DNA from: Erodium maritimum
Taxonomy: Eukaryota; Streptophyta; Magnoliopsida; Geraniales; Geraniaceae
Reading direction: 5' to 3'
NCBI GenBank assembly: GCA_963921825.1
Contig: OY997596.1
Coordinates: 5,275,001 to 5,339,000 of the forward strand
DNA: 64,000 nucleotides
Shown here: piece after piece, positions 23,298-33,853 of the stretch
Numbering within the stretch: position 1 is the stretch's first letter
Layout: each line of letters opens with the position of its first letter
Program-made: the position numbers and the translations under genes
Notes under the pieces: model-generated
Database searches by the model: none
Told to the model about the DNA's origin: nothing
Seen by the model: the letters and a program-made list of their open reading frames with translations, nothing else

Positions 23298-24399
23298 TGT
23301 GAATTGAAATTTGAAATAAAAGGGAGAATAGAAAGAAGAGAGGTTGAAGTGTGGATGAAAATGAAATATATGAGTTGATATTTATAGGCGGAAAGGAAAA
23401 AAAAATGTTCGCTGCCAGCGCAGGGACACGTGTCGCCAGCGCGTCAGCAGCCAACGGCCGCCGCGACGACCAAGGCATACCAGTCAATATCGCCAGCGAG
23501 GAGTGCCAGCGATAAGCTTAACGGTTAGCTTCCCCGCCAACTCCTCGCCGATGTTTTCTCCCCGCCAACGATTGTGGATGCTGTTAATTACACAATCACA
23601 CAAGTTAACTCATTTTCTTCTTCTTTATCTTTCTCTCTCTAGAAACCTTGTTAGAGTTTGTGTTTCCTTGAGCTATTTCTTCTCTCATTCCATAAGTAAC
23701 ATGTACTCTCTTCTTGTGAAACTTGTACACTTGTCTTTTTTGTAGGTTGGATGAAACATTTGAGCGAATGAACATAGAAAAGAGATGAGAGATTTTGGAC
23801 TGTTTTGAAACCGAAAAAGAAGATAGAGGATTTGAAATAGAAGAGAAGGTTGAGTGTTGGGTTGTATTGTGTGTATAAGAAAGTATAATTGAACTTGGGA
23901 AAATAAAAGTTTTTTGAAAATTGAAAGAGTTCTTCTCTTCTTGTCTTTATTCAACTTTATACTCTGAAGTTTATCTTCTTGTATGTGTTGTGATGTGTGG
24001 TAGATTAAATTTTAGGTGGCAAACAAGGAATATACATTTACTTTATTTTGTTGCAACTTGCAAATGTCAAGAGATAAGATAGTGTATTAATGACATTAAT
24101 GGAGTATTATTTTGTCGGTGAAATCACACCACCATCATAAATGTAGCCGACTACATTAATAAAAAAAGATTAATTATGTTTTTCAAGTCTTTATCTCTTC
24201 TCTTATATTAACTTATTCAATGCTTATTAATAAATGTCTTGAATTAATTGTTTACTTATCTATTTACAATGTTTTCATATTTAATTGTTTGTTAAGTGTA
24301 TTAAATTAATTATTCACTTATCATGTCTCATATCATATGTGATTATTTCATAATAATTATTTGTTAATTAATTGTTTGAAATGTGATGTTTTAATAGTA

Positions 24400-26183
24400 A
24401 TGACTTCTTCTTCAACACCGGCCCCTCTTAGATCTAAACCTCTTGTTCGGATGATATTGGATGAGAATATGTATCGATGGTAAATTCGCCATCAACAAGA
24501 GTTTTGAAATGAATTTCATGCAACAAAGAAGTGAATGGGGGCGTAACAAGAATGAAAGAACACATAGGCCACGTTTTCAACAATGTAAGAGCTTGTTCGA
24601 AAGCAAGTAAAGAAAACAAAGAAAAGTGTATAAATGTTATTCGAGCATTACAAAGTAAGAAGATGGACAAGAGGAAACGTGAAAGCGAAGTGACGAAGGA
24701 TGTGAGCATTAATGAAGCACACGAGGAGGATCAATCGGGGTCAAGAAAGAGTCCATATGAACTTGGGCCAATTGATAAGTTCGTTAGACGAGAATATCCA
24801 AATACAAGTATGCGACAACCGGTTGTGAATGAGAAAATGTCTAAGGAAAGGACGTATCACGTGCAATAATATGTTGCAAGGATGGTGTATGAGTCCGGAA
24901 TTCCTTTTAATGGGACCTAGTTATCGACCTTCAAGTCAATATCAATTAGGGAGCCTTTATTAGAAGAAGAGGTTGCAAGAACAAAAAAAACTCTTCAACA
25001 ACAGAAGAAGAATGGAAAGTTAACGGGTGTTCGGTTATGACCGACGGTTGGAGTGATAGGAAGAGAAGAAGCATAATGAATTTATGCGTGAATTGTAAAG
25101 TGGGCACTACTTTCATTTCTTCAAGAGAAGATTCAGTTTCTTCGCACACGGGGCAATATATTTTTGAATATGTTGACAAGCATATTGAAGATATTGGCCC
25201 CGAAAATTTCGTTCAAGTAGTAACCGACAATGCTACAAACAACATGGCCGCATCGAGCCTCTTAAAAGCGAAGAGACCATCCATATTTTGGACTTGGCGT
25301 GCCACTCACACAATTAATCTCATGCTCGAAGGAATCGGCAAGCTATCAAGTACAAACCGACAATCGACAAGGCAAAGAGTTTTACTATATTCATATATGC
25401 TCATACAAAAACTTTGTCACTCATGAAAGAACATACAAAGTCAAAGGAAATTATTAGGCCAAGAGTAACTAGATTTTCCACAGCTTTTCTTACCTTACAA
25501 GTTTGTTGAAAAAAAGAGAGGAATTGAGGCATATGTTCACGAGCAATGAATGACATGACAATGAAAATTTGTCCGGAAGTGTTAAAAGGAAAAAGTTCAC
25601 GGCTGCCATTATGAGTACTTCTTTTTGGAATAAAGTTAAAGAATGATTGAAGGTATTCTAGTTAAAATTTATATTGTTAATACTTCTTCACATATACCAT
25701 GATGTTTAAAATTCTAATATAAATTCATGTTTTTTGTTTTTGTCTTGAAAGATATTTGAACCCTTAGTGAAAATTCTTCGCCTTGTGGATGGGGATAAAA
25801 GGCCGTTAATGGGCCTTATGTTCGGAGAGTTTGAAAAGAGCAAGTGAAGATATTAAGTTTGCCGTTGAAAAGTGGAAGGGCTTTTTTTTGATAAGCAAAG
25901 CATTATATAAATCTCTCCCATTCCAAATATTGAAATGGGAGGACAAATAAGTGGAAGGACTTTACCGCCCTATTCTAGCCATTATGCATGACAAATCAAA
26001 AAATCGTCTTGATACTCTATTGCATTTGACAAGTTACTTGCTGAATCCATATTACATATATAATGATCGTACTATTGGAGAAGATGGTATGGTCAAAGAC
26101 GATTTTATAGCTTGTGTCGATGTGAAGACCGCTCCGGCTTTAAACCGTTTAAGTTTTAAGTTTTTGTTCGATCGAAACGTCGA
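24400..26183 (+). pseudogene. hAT transposase (BED-DUF659), N-terminal part
   Basis: The frame opens MTSSSTPAPLRSKP at 24400. A degenerate BED finger follows (VNGGVTRMKEHIGHVFNNVRAC). The DUF659 domain is recognisable at 25037-25400 (MTDGWSDRKRRSIMNLCV, VVTDNATNNMAASSLL and ATHTINLMLEGIGKL). The C-terminal core is at 25951-26183 (LLNPYYIYNDR). Stops and frameshifts are frequent, for example TAA in place of a CAA codon at 24867. The coding sequence is cut in the NVE codons at about 26183 by an LTR and resumes at 38541. Confidence 0.88.
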
Positions 26184-29100
26184 GGGTGAATTTTGGGTTT
26201 AATCTCTTATTTGTTCAAAAAAAAATGAATTTTGAATCAGTTTTAATTAAATAAACAAAAAGTTTTTTTTTAAAAGGAAGAAGCTGGACCGGGTAGACCC
26301 GCCCAGACCCGTAGGCCCGAGCCAGGCCAACCCGGCCCTGGTCTCTCGCGGTTGGGCCGTGCAGAAGCCTGTTAGGGGCCCAACTATCCCCAGCCCGTGG
26401 TATTTATACCCCAGATTAGGGTTTGCTGCCTCACTTCCCACTTCGGCAGCATCACCTCTCCCGACCCCGTCCACTCTCTCCTTCACTCACCGACCTCCTC
26501 CCTGTCTTCTTCTCCGTTCACTCCGTCCCGGCCACGTCCCCATCTCCTCCTCCTCCTCGCACACAACCGCCACGCCCAAGCCCACCATCTCCTCCCTCTC
26601 GTCACTCTCCGACCTGCAACCCCCGCCTCCCTCGTCTCCTTCGAAGAACATGCCGCTCCTCTCCCTCGTTCCTAGCTCCCAGTCGTCTCCCGCCTCGTTT
26701 CCGACTACCGCAAGTCAAGTCGTACGGGAACCTCCGAGTTCGCCGGAAAATCGCCAGATCTGGGACGGACCCGCAGTGTCTGTCCAGATCTGAGGCGGGA
26801 GTGAACACGCCGTGCTCCACCGTGTTCTGCCGCGCCACACCTTGCCCCACCGTCATCTTTCCCCAAGGTGAGGCCTCGGTCGCTGGCGTTCTTGCCGGTG
26901 GCTAGTCGGAATTCGAACCCTAAAACCGTTTCCTTCTTCTTGTTCCTTTTTCCCGAACTCTCTGGATCAGATCGGTTTAGAATCAAAGGATTTAATTAAA
27001 GAAATTTAATCTGTTAAAGAAAAAGGGAAAGATATTTTTGGACTTGAACAAAAAGGGATTCATTACAGTTTTAAAACGAAATTGTTTTTTTTTTAAAACA
27101 AACAGTTGTAATGTAAATCGGATTGTTAATTGGACTAGAACGGGACAAAAACGGAACAAAGAATCGGACCACGGGAAACATGCCCGAACCAGTGCCTCGG
27201 GATCCGTGCCTCGAAAAACGTGCACCGGGTTTTGAGTTTGGTGCGCGGGTGCTCGAACCCGGTTCGTCGTAATCTCGCTTTTAGCCCGCTCGAGTCTAAA
27301 AGACAACTTTTGAACTTAAATCGAAATCGTTGTAACCTTCTAATTTAAATTGTAAAACCGGTTTTAATTGTGGCTTTCGTTTTAAATTAGAGTCCGACTT
27401 CGATCAAAGAGAAGACCGGAGTTAAACCCAGACGTGGACTTCGCACTAGAAGACGGTGTTGGCCCGGTCGTCAGCAGCTAGGAGACGCTGCTGTGGTATC
27501 GTCTTGAGGTAGGGAAGTAGCGGATACCGGTTTAATTGCGGAATGTAATAACCACTCCCGGTCAACGCCAGTCAAACCTGCGAAAAACAAGAAAAATTTA
27601 AAATTTTTAAGACTGACAGTTAAGTGAACCTAAAATGACCCCGAGTGTCATACCGGACTTAAGTTGACCCCGTTATTGACCAAAGTGAGTTCCGGGGGAC
27701 TCAGGGCAACTTTCTGATCAATTTGGGAAATGTTGACTTTTCGTTGGAAAAGTTAACCGAGCGACGTTTTGGTCCATTCGAGGACCGTTTGGATCCAAAA
27801 AGCTTAGCCGTCGTCACAGCGGTCTTAGTTGAGCCGTTTCCTTGTAGCCCGCCAAGTTTCGTAATTTCTTGGGAAAGTGCCCGTTCGTGGGCCGAAACGT
27901 CCGTTTTTCGCGAATCTGATTGGAAAATATCAAGTAGATATTTTCTAAAAGGTGTGGGACCCACCTTGCCACTTGTCCAACAAGTGGTGGTGTTAGTTTT
28001 GGGGGGAAAATGAATGGTGGGAGCTTAAGTGTGGCCGGCCACTTATATCAAAAAAAAAGAAGAAAAGAAAATACAAAAATAGAGTTAGTTGTTTTAGAAG
28101 AGGAAGAGATAGTTTAGAGAGAGAAGGAGAAGGAGAAGAAGAGAGAAGGAGAAAGGAGTTAGGGTTGGAAGAAATCTAGCCCTTGGATCGTCTCAAGACG
28201 AAGAGCAATCGTCTTCCCCTCGTTCTCCTCTTGGGTAAGCACCGAACCGATCGACGATTTGATAGTTTTCAAATGTTAGGGTTTGGGTGAAACTATTAGT
28301 TTAAGGTGGTTTTGATGTTGGGGTAATAGTTGGAGACGTTTTGGAGGTGTTGGAGGGAAAAATGACGTTTTCCGGTGACCGGAGGCTCGGGAGGAGCTCC
28401 GGCCACCGTGGGTGGTGGCCGGCCGGCCATGGGGTGGCTGGCCGGAGCTAGGACCAGCCACCACCATGATGGCCGAGCCCCCCCTGAACCCTAGGGCTCA
28501 CGGCCAAGTGGGCTAGGTGGGGCCCACGTGCTCGGGTGCTCGGTTTTAGTGTTCGGGTAGTTTAAAACGTTCCCCGGACCATTTTTCCATAACCGAATCG
28601 AAAATTGGAATTAAATTGGAAAGGTTATAATTAACGGGTTTTAGAAACTTGAAACGGTAATTAATTGACTCGGAAGTCGGAATTCGATTCGGTCAAGTAC
28701 TTTGGGACCCTTGAATTATTCTAAGACCGTAGACACGAAAACGGGAATTTTTGGAGCCCCGGAAGGGCATTTACAAAACCCGGGCAAATTCGCCATGTCG
28801 GGCGAATCGGGCCTTTACGGGTCCCTTATCGACAATGTCGAGTATTTGGGAAGTTTGGGAGTGATCGACATTGTCGGGGTTAAGTTTGGGCATCAAGTTT
28901 ATTGATGTTCAGTTTATTCCTGCGAGTTGTTAAGTGCCTTTAAATTGTGTTCTTTTAGATCGTGCCACGGACCGAGGCAAGGGAAAGCTGGGTGAGTGAC
29001 TGAGATCATCACCGGAGCTCGTTGGTTGGCTTTTGGGAGAACACGCACGAGGTAGGGAAAAGTAGCCGGATCTCGGCCCTGATTAGGGAAAGTTAACAGT

Positions 29101-29289
29101 AGAATTGCATGTGACACCGGGGTGTCGTGGGTTGAGTAGGTTTATTTAAATATTAGAAAAGCATGATACGGGAAGGTAGCGTTTATGAGAAAAGCATGTG
29201 ACACTTAGTAGTGTCGTAGGAGTAGAGAACTTAGCGTTATTAGAATTACTGGAGGCATATGACCATGCCCGGAGGTTGCTTGTTTAAAT

Positions 29290-29935
29290 TATGTCTTGGG
29301 TGGCCTTGAGAGGCCGTGTATTATTGTTGATGTCTTTGGTGGCCATGAGTGCCCGTGGGGTTGTTGAACCCGTGTCTTTACCTTTGGTGTTTTGGGTGGC
29401 CATGAGTGCCCGTGGGGTTGTTGAACCCGTGTCTTTACCTTTGGTGTTTTGGGTATCCATGAGTGCACGTGGGGTTGTTGAACCTGTGTCTTTACCTTTG
29501 GGGTTTTGGGAGGCCGTGAGTGCCCGTGGGGTTGTTGAACCCGTGTCATTATTGGCGGTGTGTCTTGGGAGGCCGTGAGTGCCTGTAGGGTTGTTGAGCC
29601 CGTGAGTTACTATTTGTGTGTCTTGGGAGGCCGTGAGTGCCTGTGGGGTTGTTGAGCCCGTGAGTGACTGTTGGTAGTTTTGAGAGGCCGTGAGTGCCTG
29701 TAGGGTTGTTGAGCCCGTGAGTTACTGTTTGTGTGTCTTGGGAGGCCGCGAGTGCCTGTGGGGTTGTTGAGCCCGTGAGTGACTGTTGGTAGTTTTGAGA
29801 GGCCGTGAGTGCCCGTGGGGTTGTTGAGCCCGTGAGTTACTGTTGGTGTGTCTTGGGAGGCCGTGAGTGCCTGTGGGTCTGTTGAGTCCGAGTTTTACTG
29901 TTGGTGTCTTGGTGGCCATGAGTGCCTGTGAGTGT
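29290..29935 (+). repeat. 57-bp minisatellite in 5' LTR
   Basis: CATGAGTGC recurs at 29344, 29401 and 29458, exactly 57 bp apart, and more degenerate units continue to about 29935. As 57 is divisible by three, both strands show repetitive ORFs of 19-residue units; these are not proteins. Confidence 0.9.
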
Positions 29936-30001
29936 TGAACCTGTGTTGTTACTGGTTGTTGAACTTGCTTGTGATTGTGATTGTGATTGCGGATCCCGGT
30001 A

Positions 30002-30225
30002 GGTTGCAAGCATTCGTTGGCTGGCCTGACCAAGTTTGAGTATCAACGGGTTGCAAGCATTCTTTGGCTGGCCTGACACAGTTTGAGTATCAACAGGTTG
30101 TAAGCATTCTTGGGCTAGCCTGATCCGATTTTGAGTATCAACAGGTTGCAAGCATTCTTTGGCTGGCCTGATCCGAGTTTGAGTATCACAGGTTGTAAGC
30201 ATTCTTTGGCTAGCCTGATCCGTAT
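30002..30225 (+). repeat. 47-48-bp tandem array in 5' LTR
   Basis: Five units share GGTTGCAAGCATTC, GGCTGGCCTGAT and GAGTATCAACA blocks. The same array is at about 36367-36590 in the 3' LTR. The forward solo LTR has a degenerate equivalent around 14806-14900 based on AGGTCGACAGCCTGATCCGAC. Confidence 0.85.
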
Positions 30226-30483
30226 TCGTATGAGTGGGAGATGGGTTACTGAGCAGCTGGTATGCGATCCTTTGTGATCTTGTTTGGTGTGCGATCCTTT
30301 GTGATCTTGGGTGTTGCGTGGTGGTCTTTTGAGTCTTGGGAAGAGGTTGTCAATCGTTGTGTCGGGTCTACTTACGTGTTTGAGTGTTGAGTCGTTCGAG
30401 GAAGGTCAACGTGGGTGTTTGTCAGTCGGAGTACTTGAGTTGGGGACAGTGATCCCCGGAGTTGAGTTTGTTGTGGGTGTTAC

Positions 30484-30547
30484 CGGCATTGTCTGCTAAT
30501 TATGCCGTAGTCAGTCTGTTATCTGTGGTGGTGAGCGAACGCTCACC
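30484..30547 (+). promoter_or_regulatory. Two-hairpin module, 5' LTR
   Basis: CGGCAT/ATGCCG stem at 30484-30507 and the perfect GGTGAGCG/CGCTCACC stem at 30530-30547. A pyrimidine run and CTACAGGTACTGATCAC follow. Both stems are unchanged relative to the forward solo LTR, while the surrounding LTR has diverged considerably. Confidence 0.6.
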
Positions 30548-30826
30548 CCTAGCTTCTTTTCCTACAGGTACTGATCACAGGACGGACTAGGTGAGCTCTC
30601 GAAGCTTGTGGAGCTAGGAGCGGAGTCCGGGTTTTTGTCTTTTGAGTCTAGTGACGGATACCTTGTACTTTTTTCCACGTGTTGGGACATATTTTAAGTT
30701 GTAAATATTATTTTGATTAATTAAATGGAGATTTTAAAGTGTTTATCCAAAAAAAGTTTCATTGTTTTATTGTTTTAAACGTTCACGTTCTAGGTTCGGT
30801 TTTACTGAAATTGGGGCGTGACAGCT

Positions 30827-30838
30827 TGGTATCAGAGC
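30827..30838 (+). other. Primer binding site
   Basis: TGGTATCAGAGC starts three bases after the LTR end. It is complementary to the 3' end of plant initiator methionine tRNA, the usual primer for this lineage. Confidence 0.92.
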
Positions 30839-32349
30839 TCGAGGTTTCACACCTCGGACTGCACGTTAATTAGGTGGGGAGGGTCGAGTCAGTGTAGACC
30901 CGTAGTGTTTTGAGTCTTGGTTGGGATTATGTGTATGTGCAGTGTTTTATTGCTGGCTTGCTGATTGTTGTTGCTGCTTGAAACGTTTTTAAGCTGTCGC
31001 GGGTTGACTCAGGAGCGCTCCTGTAGTCGAACGTGACAGTGCTGACATCAAGTCGGTACAACGTAGTTCGGGGACGCCTGGACCGGGTTGTAACTGCGTG
31101 ATGTCAAGTCTGAGGTTTTAAAGTAAAAAGGGGAAATTTTTAGAATTGGTTGGCCCGGTGAGCGTGTTTTGATTTGTTTGACGCCGTGGGCGTGTGTGTT
31201 TGATTTTGGTTGGCCCGGTGGGCGTGGTTCGGTGTTGGTTGGCTCGGTGGGCGTGTATTGTTGTTACTCGGCTGTGTTTGGTTGTGTTGAGGTCGGTCTT
31301 GAGTTGCCGTAACTGTGTTTTGTGTTTGGTGGTCGTTGTCTGCGACGTACTAGTATACGGGTCGCTATTAGCCGGGAAAGTCACGGGTACCCTAGGGTAG
31401 ACACAGCGGGTGTAAGTGATGCGAAATCTTTACCGTTGCATTATCAGGGTCACTGGTCTGGTCCGGTAGCTGGAACGGGACGGCTTGGACGCCGGCCCGG
31501 TAAGGAGTCCGGCAAGGGTCGGACGCCGGCCCGGTAAGAGGCCCGGCAGGGTTTGGTCGCCGGCACGGTAAGTGGCCCGGCAGGGCTCAGGTGCCGGCCC
31601 GGTATGGGGCACGGCCGGCCTGGATACCGGCCCGGAGGGTGGCACGGCCCGGGTCGTGTACCGGCCTGGTCCAGTGAGCCGTTTTCAAACTTTTGGTGGT
31701 TGTTGTTTCGTTGTGCGTTTAGGTTTGCGGTTGTGTGACTCGGTTCACGTTCGTGCGGTTTGAGCGTTGGTTTTACGTGATTGGGTTCGCGGTTGTGGGT
31801 TGTAGAGGCCGTAGGTCTGGTGCACGGTTGGGTTGTTGTTGAGTTTTTCGCTTACGTATTAGTATACTTAAGGCTTTAATAGCGCGAGCAGTGGTGTTTT
31901 ACTGATTTGAGGTGTTGTTAGCATGGGCGGTGGGACGTTTGGCTTCAGTTTTGTGATGGTGGTTTGCCCTGACTAGAGTGGTAAGTCCTTGGTGCGTTAC
32001 TAGTATGCCATAATCGAACGGGTGTCCGTGGAGGTGAGCATAACGCTCATCCCCTTTACTACTTTTCCCGCAAGGGACGAGTAACGAACACTGGTTTGGT
32101 TGCGGAAAGTTATAAGTAAGCGCGTAAAGGACTGGATGAGGGCTTGGTGTACGTTTGTGTGGTTAAATTTGAGGTTCCGCCTACGTGTTATTATAAGTAA
32201 AGTAAAATTAGCGTGAACGATGTGGCGTTTAGTAACAAGTACGTCGGGGTAGACGTAGACCGTGTGAACGTTAGTGTATTCGAGCTTGTTGTCTTTATTG
32301 AGTTCGCAAACTGAATGTTTGCGTGTGTCCGTGCAGAGAGTACTGAATT
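30839..32349 (+). other. Long leader of gag-only element
   Basis: A 1.5-kb untranslated leader without a supported gene. It holds repeats around TTGGCCCGGTGGGCGTG (31146-31255), a GC-rich array (31455-31675) and a module like the LTR 3' end (32000-32090) with a relic of the GGTGAGC hairpin. Short ORFs through the GC-rich array are artefacts. Confidence 0.6.
31455..31675 (+). repeat. GC-rich tandem array in leader
   Basis: Roughly 40-bp units share GCCGGCCCGGTA and GGCCCGGCAGGG blocks, with several imperfect copies. It is very rich in CCGG palindromes. Confidence 0.75.
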
Positions 32350-33612
32350 ATGGCTCGCGGTAGACGAGGACGAACAGCGGGAACACGGGGGCGGGCGGCC
32401 ACGCGAGGCCGGCGGGGATGGTCAGCGGGGACACCAGGAAGGGTGCCAACCGTTGAGTCCGCCGAGTACGCGGAGACGCAGGGCACTCCTGTCGGAGAAG
32501 ACAGGAGAAGCGACGCGTGACCGTCTACGGGCACACCTAGTGTTCCGCCGGTCGCGGACCCTCCCGTTATGACTGCCCTGGATGAGCTGACCAGGACGGT
32601 CCAGAGTTTGGTGGCGGTCATCGCCAGCCGAGAGTCGGCTTCACCAGCTCCAGAGGCAGCCGCGGTCCCAGTGAGGCCCGGTCAGGCAGAGGATCACACA
32701 GCCCGAACCCTACTAGACTTCCTGAAGCTAGGGATACCCATATTTGTCGGGGAGCCGAACCCCGATCTAGCCGAGAGGTGGCTAGAGCAGGTCACGCGGG
32801 ACCTGGATACATCAGGCATCGAGGATGGCCACCGCAGAGTGTCCCTCGCAGCTCACTAGCTGAGGGACAGCGCCTACCACTGGTGGGGGCGCGTGAAGGA
32901 CCTTGTCGGGCACGACTACGACATCTTCCAGGAGATGTTTCTAGCACAGTATTTTCCCGAGTCGGCTCGGTTGGAGCGACATCGGCAGTTTCTTGACCTG
33001 GAACAGGAGGGGATGACAGTGGCAGAATACGAGGCCAGATTCACGGCCTTGACTAGATTCGCGCCGGAGATGGTGATGACCGAGCAGAACCGTTGCAGGC
33101 GGTTCGAGGGGGGACTGAGACCGGTGATTCAGGACAAGGTCCTCGCCTTGAGGTTGCGGAAGTATACAGATCTCGTGGACACCGCAGCGACGGTGGAGCA
33201 GGGTATCCGGGATGCGGCCAGGACCCGCGAGGTTCGACAGTGGCCGACCGAATTTATAGGGCCGTCAGAGTCACGAGACCCGAGGAGGCAGAGGACTGCG
33301 GGGTCCTTCCGACCACCGACTCATCAGGGTGGAGCGAGACAGCACGGGCCGGTGGCGTCCATGGGGCCAGTCGCGACACAGAGGGGGCCGACATGCTATC
33401 TCTGCAGGGAGCCAGGCCATTTGCAGCGAGGGTGCCGGGCAGGCCAGGGCTCGGGGTCGGGAGCCGATGAGACCAGCTGTCTCCGGTGCGGCCGGGTGGG
33501 ACACACAGTGGCATGGTGTCGTGAGCCGTTGGGAGCGACATCGGCGCAACGACCGCAGCAGTCGCGGACAGTACAGTCACCCAGGGGTCGCCCTCGTCAG
33601 AGTCATCAGTAG
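32350..33612 (+). pseudogene. Gag polyprotein with premature stops
   Basis: The ATG at 32350 opens a basic N-terminus (MARGRRGRTAGTRGR). The gag capsid-like domain follows (FLKLGIPIFVGEPNP, AYHWWGRVKDL, FLAQYFPESARL, DLEQEGMTVAEYEARFTAL). Two intact CCHC zinc knuckles close it (CYLCREPGHLQRGC and CLRCGRVGHTVAWC). Two in-frame stops, TGA at 32518 and TAG at 32857, interrupt it, each one C-to-T change from a sense codon (CGA, CAG). The frame ends at TAG 33610, and a protease-leader-like GRMYAVT follows at about 33716. The rest of pol is missing. The family is Tekay/Del-like Gypsy Gag, which packages element RNA. Confidence 0.9.
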
Positions 33613-33835
33613 AGGTTTTCGCAGCCATCGACGAGCGCGCCGGCTCCGAGACAGTAGCATAGCTATGGGTACCCAGCAGTCAGTGCGACGGGTCAGGGGC
33701 AGCATGAGTCGGAGGGAAGAATGTATGCAGTTACTGACTCCCGGACCCAAGGATCCCCCACCTACCACGAGACCTATCAGGGTACGTATTTATTGTATCA
33801 TATATGGCGTTGTTCTAAATTTCGCGGACGAAATT

Positions 33836-33853
33836 CCTTTAAGGGGGGTAGAT
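33836..33853 (+). other. Polypurine tract of gag-only element
   Basis: An AAGGGGGGTAGAT tract lies directly before the 3' LTR. The preceding TTCGCGGACGAAATTCC block is the usual end of a complete Tekay-like pol region, so the 3' edge of the pol deletion lies just upstream (about 33790-33820). Confidence 0.85.

Larger units (their letters stand above)
21312..23583 (-). mobile_element. PIF/Harbinger element with two Myb-like ORFs, 2272 bp
   Basis: Ends are GAGCATCCACAACC and, reversed, CAGCATCCACAATCG, with TTA on both sides (21309-21311 and 23584-23586). Both genes read on the minus strand: a long Myb/NAM-associated type ORF first (23297-22350) and a short SANT type second (21962-21576). No DDE transposase domain is seen, so it depends on a partner element. 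Confidence 0.85.
27544..30823 (+). repeat. 5' LTR of gag-only element
   Basis: 3280 bp, TGTAATAACC to GGGGCGTGACA. It contains an AG-rich stretch near 28060-28160, a GC-rich stretch near 28380-28500 with palindromic GGCCGGCCGGCC, the 57-bp minisatellite (29290-29935), a 47-bp array (30002-30225) and the two-hairpin module (30484-30547). Compared with the 3' LTR it lacks one 57-bp unit and has an extra 30 bp of a TGTGATCTTG repeat near 30270. Confidence 0.95.

Noticed and set aside
29289..30202. Repetitive ORFs on both strands (19-residue units)
   Set aside because: By-product of a 57-bp minisatellite whose period is a multiple of three.
29290..30225. Possible CRISPR-like array
   Set aside because: Units are directly adjacent tandem repeats without unique spacers; this is a plant LTR.
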